Positions 59,857 to 64,000 of a stretch of DNA of 64,000 nt are shown here, piece after piece. A program made the translations under genes and the position numbers. Source of the stretch: Lycorma delicatula (taxonomy: Eukaryota; Arthropoda; Insecta; Hemiptera; Fulgoridae); contig NC_134460.1 of the NCBI RefSeq assembly GCF_047948215.1, positions 126,555,324 through 126,619,323 on the forward strand, read 5' to 3'. Below the pieces are notes generated by a model that saw only the letters and a list, made by a program, of their open reading frames with translations, had not been told where the DNA came from and made no database searches. Position 1 is the first letter of the stretch, and each line of letters starts with the position of its first letter.

Positions 59857-62855
59857 TTACCTGACTGTTACCCGTGGAGTCCTTGGTGGCTCATCAGTGC
59901 CAACACACCGCAGCATGCTGGACCTCACCAGCAAGGCTGTCCACCCAGTCCTATTCTTGCCAACACTTTGTCTTCTCTCATCGGAGTATTTCTGTAGAAC
60001 AACTTGTCTAACAAAACTAGCAAAATTATTCCAGTTTGACTCGCTTCTTAGCATGTAGTCTATTGTTGTCTCTGGAGTTATACCTGTGAGTGCCTTACTA
60101 TGTCTAAGTGTGTCCCACCTATTGCACTCAAAAAAGGTGTGCTCAGCATCATCTATCTCGTTGCAGTAGTTGCAAATTGGCTCTTCTCTCTTGCCTATTT
60201 TGTGCAGGTAGTTATTGAAGGAACCATGTCCTGTAAAAAACTGCGATAGGTGATGATCAACCTCACCAAATCTTCTCGACAACCATGGCATGATGTTGGA
60301 GATGAGAGTTCTCGTCCATCCACCCACAGCTTCCTGCGACCATCTTTCCTGCCAGATATTATAAACGGCATCCGTGACCTCTTGTTCTGGCTTGCCTTGT
60401 GCCCTCTCCACCCTCTTTTTTGCGATTAGTTCAATAGGAGGTGTACCCGATAACACGCACAGGGTGGCATAGGACACTGTCTTGTATGCGGACACAACAC
60501 CTAGGAGCACACACCTGTGCTTCCTCGCCAGTCTCTCTTTGTTGCGCCTGATGGCGATAGAGCGCCGCCAGGCCGGAACGGCATACATAAGCGAAGACAC
60601 GACGGTGGTCGCCAGTAAACGGCGCTTTGAGGCCCGAGGGGCATTCTGCGATGACATAATGATGTTTAGACTTTTTATCGTCCTTTCTGCCTTGTTGCAT
60701 ACATTGACTATGTGCTCGGTGTATCTACCGTTTTTCTGGAGGATAACTCCTAAGTACTTGATGTTATTCGCTTCTTCTATAGCATGACCGTTGATGGATA
60801 TATTGAACGGTTCTAGCACTCTTCTACCCGTAAAGGCAATACACTGGCATTTTTCCGTAGACAGTTGCAGACCCATGGACCTCAACCACTCCTGTATAGT
60901 GTCGATGGCCGCATACACCCTCTCCCGCACCTCCAAGACCGTCCTTCCCTCTACGAGGACTGCAAGGTCATCTGCATAAGCCAGGACCTGGACGCCGACA
61001 GGAAACTCCTTCTGAAGGAGTTCATCTATAATCACCAGCCCCAGAACGGCCCCAGAACAGAGCCCTGCGGAACTCCACCGTGCATTTGAAAATGTACTGT
61101 TTCTTCCTGTGCTTCTACCAGAATCCTCTGTTGAACAAGTAACATTCAATTTGCCTACGCAGGTACGGGCTGAGGCCCCTAGCCGCAATTGCGTCATTAA
61201 TGTGACCCCAACCAATAGCCCCGAACGCGTTTTTTATGTCTAGTGACAGCATCAGTGGAATTCTCCTGGTTCGCCAAGTGCCTCTCTTCACCTCGTCGGC
61301 CCATCCCGAAATTCGGCAGATAGCCTGCACGGTGGATCGCCCGCGCATAAACCCGTACTGGTTAGGACTGATTCCGGCTCCCTCTTCTAGTTCTTTGATG
61401 ATGCGGCCAGCCAGCATCTTTTCTACTAGCTTCCCCATCATGTTAAGGAGGCTAAGGAGGCTATATGTTAAGGAGGTTAAGGAGGCTATAGACCCCTGGG
61501 TCTATAGGTTATATCTTCCTCCAAAGAGGTGCCTTTAGGTAGGAATACCACTCTCTCAATGCCGTGGCTGGCAATCTCGAGCATCTCCCAGGGAGCCTTC
61601 TGAACCAGCCCCTTGATCACTGCCGCGGGAATCTTGTCCGGGCCAGGGCTCTTTTTGGTTGCCAAACTCCTCGCCGCAAGTTGTAGCTCTTCCATGGTGA
61701 ATCTTCTATTGTCGCAAGGTGTGGATCTCACGAAATCAGGTACTGTATGCGGGAACAACCTGGCTACCTCCCTTGCAACACTGGTCTTATTGAGGCTAGG
61801 CATACGTCTCCCGAACCTTTTGGTCACAATACGATATGCCTGGCTCCAGGGATTGCTGTCAAGCTCTTCGCAGAGCCTGATCCAGCAATCCTTTTTACGT
61901 CTCTTAATAGCCTTATGAGCGTTCTTCTTGCCTCAAGGTATCTACTGGCTATTTCCTGGTACCCTTCTCTGTTATTTCTAAGAATACGTTGTTTCCTTCT
62001 CCTAAGGGACTGGAGCTCTTGTCTCATTGCTTCAATTTCAGCAGTCCACCAATATACGGAGCGCCTCCTTGTATTGTTAGCTGCCATTCTGTCCATTTCC
62101 TGCTTTATTATATTAGATAAAGCCTCAGGTGATTGTTGATGTCTATCAGACAGTCTACTTGCAGTCCTGTTGACGATTTGCTCTATTTGTACTGATGAGA
62201 ATCTCGGTGGGGGGGAGTGCACTTCACGCCTGAAATCTACGTCTTTCAGATCCAAGATAGAGGCGCGGTGGTCGCTCGCTATATCTTCTGAGAGAACCAT
62301 CCACTGGTACTGATTCCTCCTCCACCTACAGTCCAGGATGGTGAGGTCAAGCACCGACCGATGACCTCTCGCTACGTACGTGGGCGTATCGTCATTAATG
62401 CAGATGCAGCCGGCAGTTTCCAGGAGATCGGCAAGGATCTGTCCCCTCCTGTTGGTGTGTCGACTGCCAGCCGCCATCATTTTGCTGTTAAAATCACCCA
62501 ACATTACGATCCTCTTGGTTGAATTGGTAATCACACCTTGTAAAGTGTCGATGAAGTTAGTAAAGTCCGCGATCGCAATGTTGGGCGAAATGTACACACC
62601 CACGAATAGAATTGTTTCGGTCTCAACAGACACCACGCCACTACCTCTAAACTTGAAATTCCATTGTATACTATGACTTACGTCCATAATGGCAACATCT
62701 CCCGACATATCAACAGTCCATCCAAGTTTGGCAGCTTCATATTTATTGGGTTCGGTGACCACAAGGAGGTCTACGTTCTTGTCTGCAACAACACGACTAA
62801 TTAAGTCGTGAGCGAGAATACTCCTATTGGCATTCGCTAACATAGTCCTAATCAT
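59857..62855 (-). pseudogene. R1-clade ORF2: endonuclease-reverse transcriptase
   Basis: The likely start is the ATG at 62855, overlapping the ORF1 stop. Sense order: an APE-like endonuclease (62855 to about 62200) with VVTEPNK, MLGDFNSK and SDHRASIL supplying the catalytic Glu, Asp/Asn and Asp-His. Then a linker, then RT blocks KKSPGPDKIPAAVIKG, EDITYRP, NQYGFMRGRSTVQA and LSLDIKNAFGAI. The YADD box is at 60967-60978 (AYADDLAVLV). Last comes a C-terminal CNYCNEIDDAEHTFFEC finger. The protein nicks DNA and primes cDNA synthesis from the nick. Here the frame changes near 61830, at 61441-61490, near 61130 and near 61060, so no single product can be made. Length without the breaks (~1,000 codons) is normal for the clade. 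Confidence 0.9.
61441..61507. repeat. 25-bp tandem duplication and palindrome inside ORF2
   Basis: Units 61441-61465 and 61466-61490 (starting TGTTAAGGAGG) differ at one base. They overlap the left edge of a perfect inverted repeat, CTATAGACCC / GGGTCTATAG with a 2-nt centre, at 61486-61507. Both lie where the RT should read from YRP into LLN..MGK. Confidence 0.92.
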
Positions 62856-64000
62856 GCAATTTTTTCTTACATTGCCATGCTCCAGTCCTGTGTTCACCGC
62901 TCTTACAATCGAGGCATTGCTTAGGTTCAAGACAGCCTGCTATCTGGTGACCTCTGCTACCGCAGTTGAAGCACAAATCGAGCCTATCTGGGCCCTTACA
63001 TTCGTGCCTTCTATGGCCCGTGCCCCAACAACGGTAGCACCTGTCTTCATCTTCCCGGATGTACGCCCGGCAACTAATCCATCCGATTCTTATTCTTTCC
63101 TCGACTAGTTTGCATGCCGCTCTGTAGGAGGTCATGACCGTAATATTTTGTGTCTCGCCATAACCTTTCCTCATGGATGTTATCTTGACTTCCTCGCTAG
63201 AACCCACGCGATTTATAATGGCGGCCATAACCTCTTGCTCTGTTGTGTCATGCTCGACATCTCGGATGTGCACAACAGTTCTCCTTCCAGCTCTGCTTTT
63301 TATATCATCGTGAAGGTCGGCAGCCTTGTCCCTCAGGATAGATGTAAATTGTTCTGCTTTCTCTGCACCCTGTATCCTAACGTGGAGCTCCTCGTTACGG
63401 CCCTTTCGCAATGAGATGACGTTATTTGCTTCCTCGCTGGTGACAGCATCCTTCATGGACCGGAGGAGCTCCGCGTACGTTTTTCCTTCTGCCTTAACAA
63501 TCACTGTTCGGCTTTGCTCCGCCGGTGGAGTAGCCTTCTTTATCGGCATTTGATTATTACCGATGTGCCTGGTCCCACCATCCCCTTGGTGAGTTAACAC
63601 ATATACAGGTGTTTCCCTTGCTCTGAAGATATAGGATATGATCTTCTTGGCAAAATTTCCCATACTGCCCGAAGGCAGTATGTACGCTGAATTTGGTGAC
63701 TGTATAGCTATCTTTTTGAACGCCTTCAATAAACAAGAAAGGGTTTCCTTTTCCGGGGCTCCCGAGTCATAATGTATCTTAAATTTCTTCTTCTTTTCTT
63801 CAACGGTTTGGTCTCCTATTAGAGTTATTTCGTCTTTTATGATGTCACCAGCTGCGAGTTTGTAACCCATATCCTGCTCACCTACTCTCCTTAAATCTCT
63901 AAGAGTAGAAGTGTCTTTGACTTCAGGTGGAAGGTCAGTAACCAACTTTAGCTTGCCCCTAAGTGAGTTAGGCCACCTTTTAGGGAGGAGCTCAATGAGT
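62848..64000 (-). CDS. R1-clade ORF1 (gag-like RNA-binding protein), 5' partial
   Basis: Open from the window edge to the TAG at 62848-62850, with no break seen. The conceptual start often chosen at 63945 is a TTG; the frame is open upstream of it, so the true start lies beyond the window. Features in sense order: a Lys/Glu-rich N-terminal part with KTYAELLRSMKDAV, an RNP-like segment (VVHIRDVEHDTTEQEV, TSMRKGYGETQNITV, RIRIGWISCR), then three zinc knuckles at 63039-62869: CYRCWGTGHRRHEC, CFNCGSRGHQIAGC and CLDCKSGEHRTGAWQC. ORF1 proteins of this clade coat element RNA and form particles needed for retrotransposition. The overlap with ORF2 suggests translational coupling. Confidence 0.88.
   Translation of the reverse strand, partial: LIELLPKRWPNSLRGKLKLVTDLPPEVKDTSTLRDLRRVGEQDMGYKLAAGDIIKDEITLIGDQTVEEKKKKFKIHYDSGAPEKETLSCLLKAFKKIAIQSPNSAYILPSGSMGNFAKKIISYIFRARETPVYVLTHQGDGGTRHIGNNQMPIKKATPPAEQSRTVIVKAEGKTYAELLRSMKDAVTSEEANNVISLRKGRNEELHVRIQGAEKAEQFTSILRDKAADLHDDIKSRAGRRTVVHIRDVEHDTTEQEVMAAIINRVGSSEEVKITSMRKGYGETQNITVMTSYRAACKLVEERIRIGWISCRAYIREDEDRCYRCWGTGHRRHECKGPDRLDLCFNCGSRGHQIAGCLEPKQCLDCKSGEHRTGAWQCKKKLHD

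Larger units (their letters stand above)
59632..64000 (-). mobile_element. Near-full-length R1-clade LINE
   Basis: The 3' end is the T12 run at 59632-59643 (poly-A on the minus strand), followed by about 210 bp of 3' UTR, then ORF2 and ORF1, which runs off the window edge. The combination of a triple-CCHC ORF1, an APE-type endonuclease, an RT and a CX2CX8HX4C-like C-terminal finger without RNase H fits the R1/TRAS group. A poly-A tail and insertion in unrelated DNA argue against strict rDNA or telomere specificity. The 3' 640 bp are nearly identical to 5136-5775. One small difference is an extra stretch near 59858-59870. Confidence 0.93.

Noticed and set aside
59668..61538. Plus-strand frames across the R1-clade element
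   Set aside because: They are antisense shadows of the ORF2 region; only the minus-strand frames carry EN, RT and zinc-finger motifs.

Overview
The window looks like AT-rich nuclear DNA from an insect. The repertoire of LINE, hAT and tRNA-derived SINE relics, the abundant TA/CA microsatellites and the single isolated metazoan exon fit a large, repeat-rich genome, perhaps a hemipteran; that last placement is inference. There are no bacterial operons, CRISPR arrays, rRNA genes or functional tRNA genes. Most long reading frames are low-complexity or shadow frames.

Host gene. The only host coding sequence I can support is one internal exon at 24486-24777 (+). It encodes cysteine-containing leucine-rich repeats that match the C-terminal repeat array of F-box/LRR protein 16 (FBXL16). 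No neighbouring exon was recognised on either side, so much of the window may be intron of this gene.

Mobile DNA, left to right. At 4768-6212 a copy of an unnamed ~0.75 kb repeat (family A) is interrupted by a 5'-truncated R1-clade LINE (5122-5811). The insertion has a 9-bp target duplication and a fold-back palindrome at its 5' junction. The uninterrupted paralogue lies at 35078-35862. Jockey-like fragments lie at 8630-9125 and 21394-22260. A foldback MITE with an 8-bp target duplication is at 15425-15985. A truncated I-superclade LINE carrying RNase H, with a 12-bp target duplication, is at 22820-23535. A GC-rich R1-like gag copy occupies 27330-29304 (-), and a second gag copy of the same family is at 53830-54700 (+). 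Both have a shared 3' region where an ORF2 would be expected. tRNA-derived SINEs occur at about 34.7, 38.8, 41.8, 43.6 and 56.3 kb. A 368-bp solo LTR is at 43837-44204. Fragments of one further LINE family lie at 4.3, 41.1, 46.2 and 51.5 kb, and a CR1/L2-like relic is at 49.4-50.5 kb. Two hAT-type non-autonomous elements with 8-bp target duplications lie at 48515-49090 and 57400-57845.

Right edge. 59632-64000 (-) is a nearly full-length R1-clade LINE. It has a CCHC-bearing ORF1 (running off the edge) overlapping an ORF2 with endonuclease, reverse transcriptase and a C-terminal zinc-finger region. ORF2 is broken by several frame changes and a 25-bp tandem duplication. The 5.1 kb fragment is a near-identical 3' piece of this family, so it was active fairly recently.

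No new enzymatic or defence system is evident. The most unusual items are the possible gag-only R1-like family, the fold-back junction of the 5.1 kb insertion, and the SINE heads joined to different tails. Repeat relationships were judged by eye from shared sequence, so boundaries are approximate except where target-site duplications are stated.
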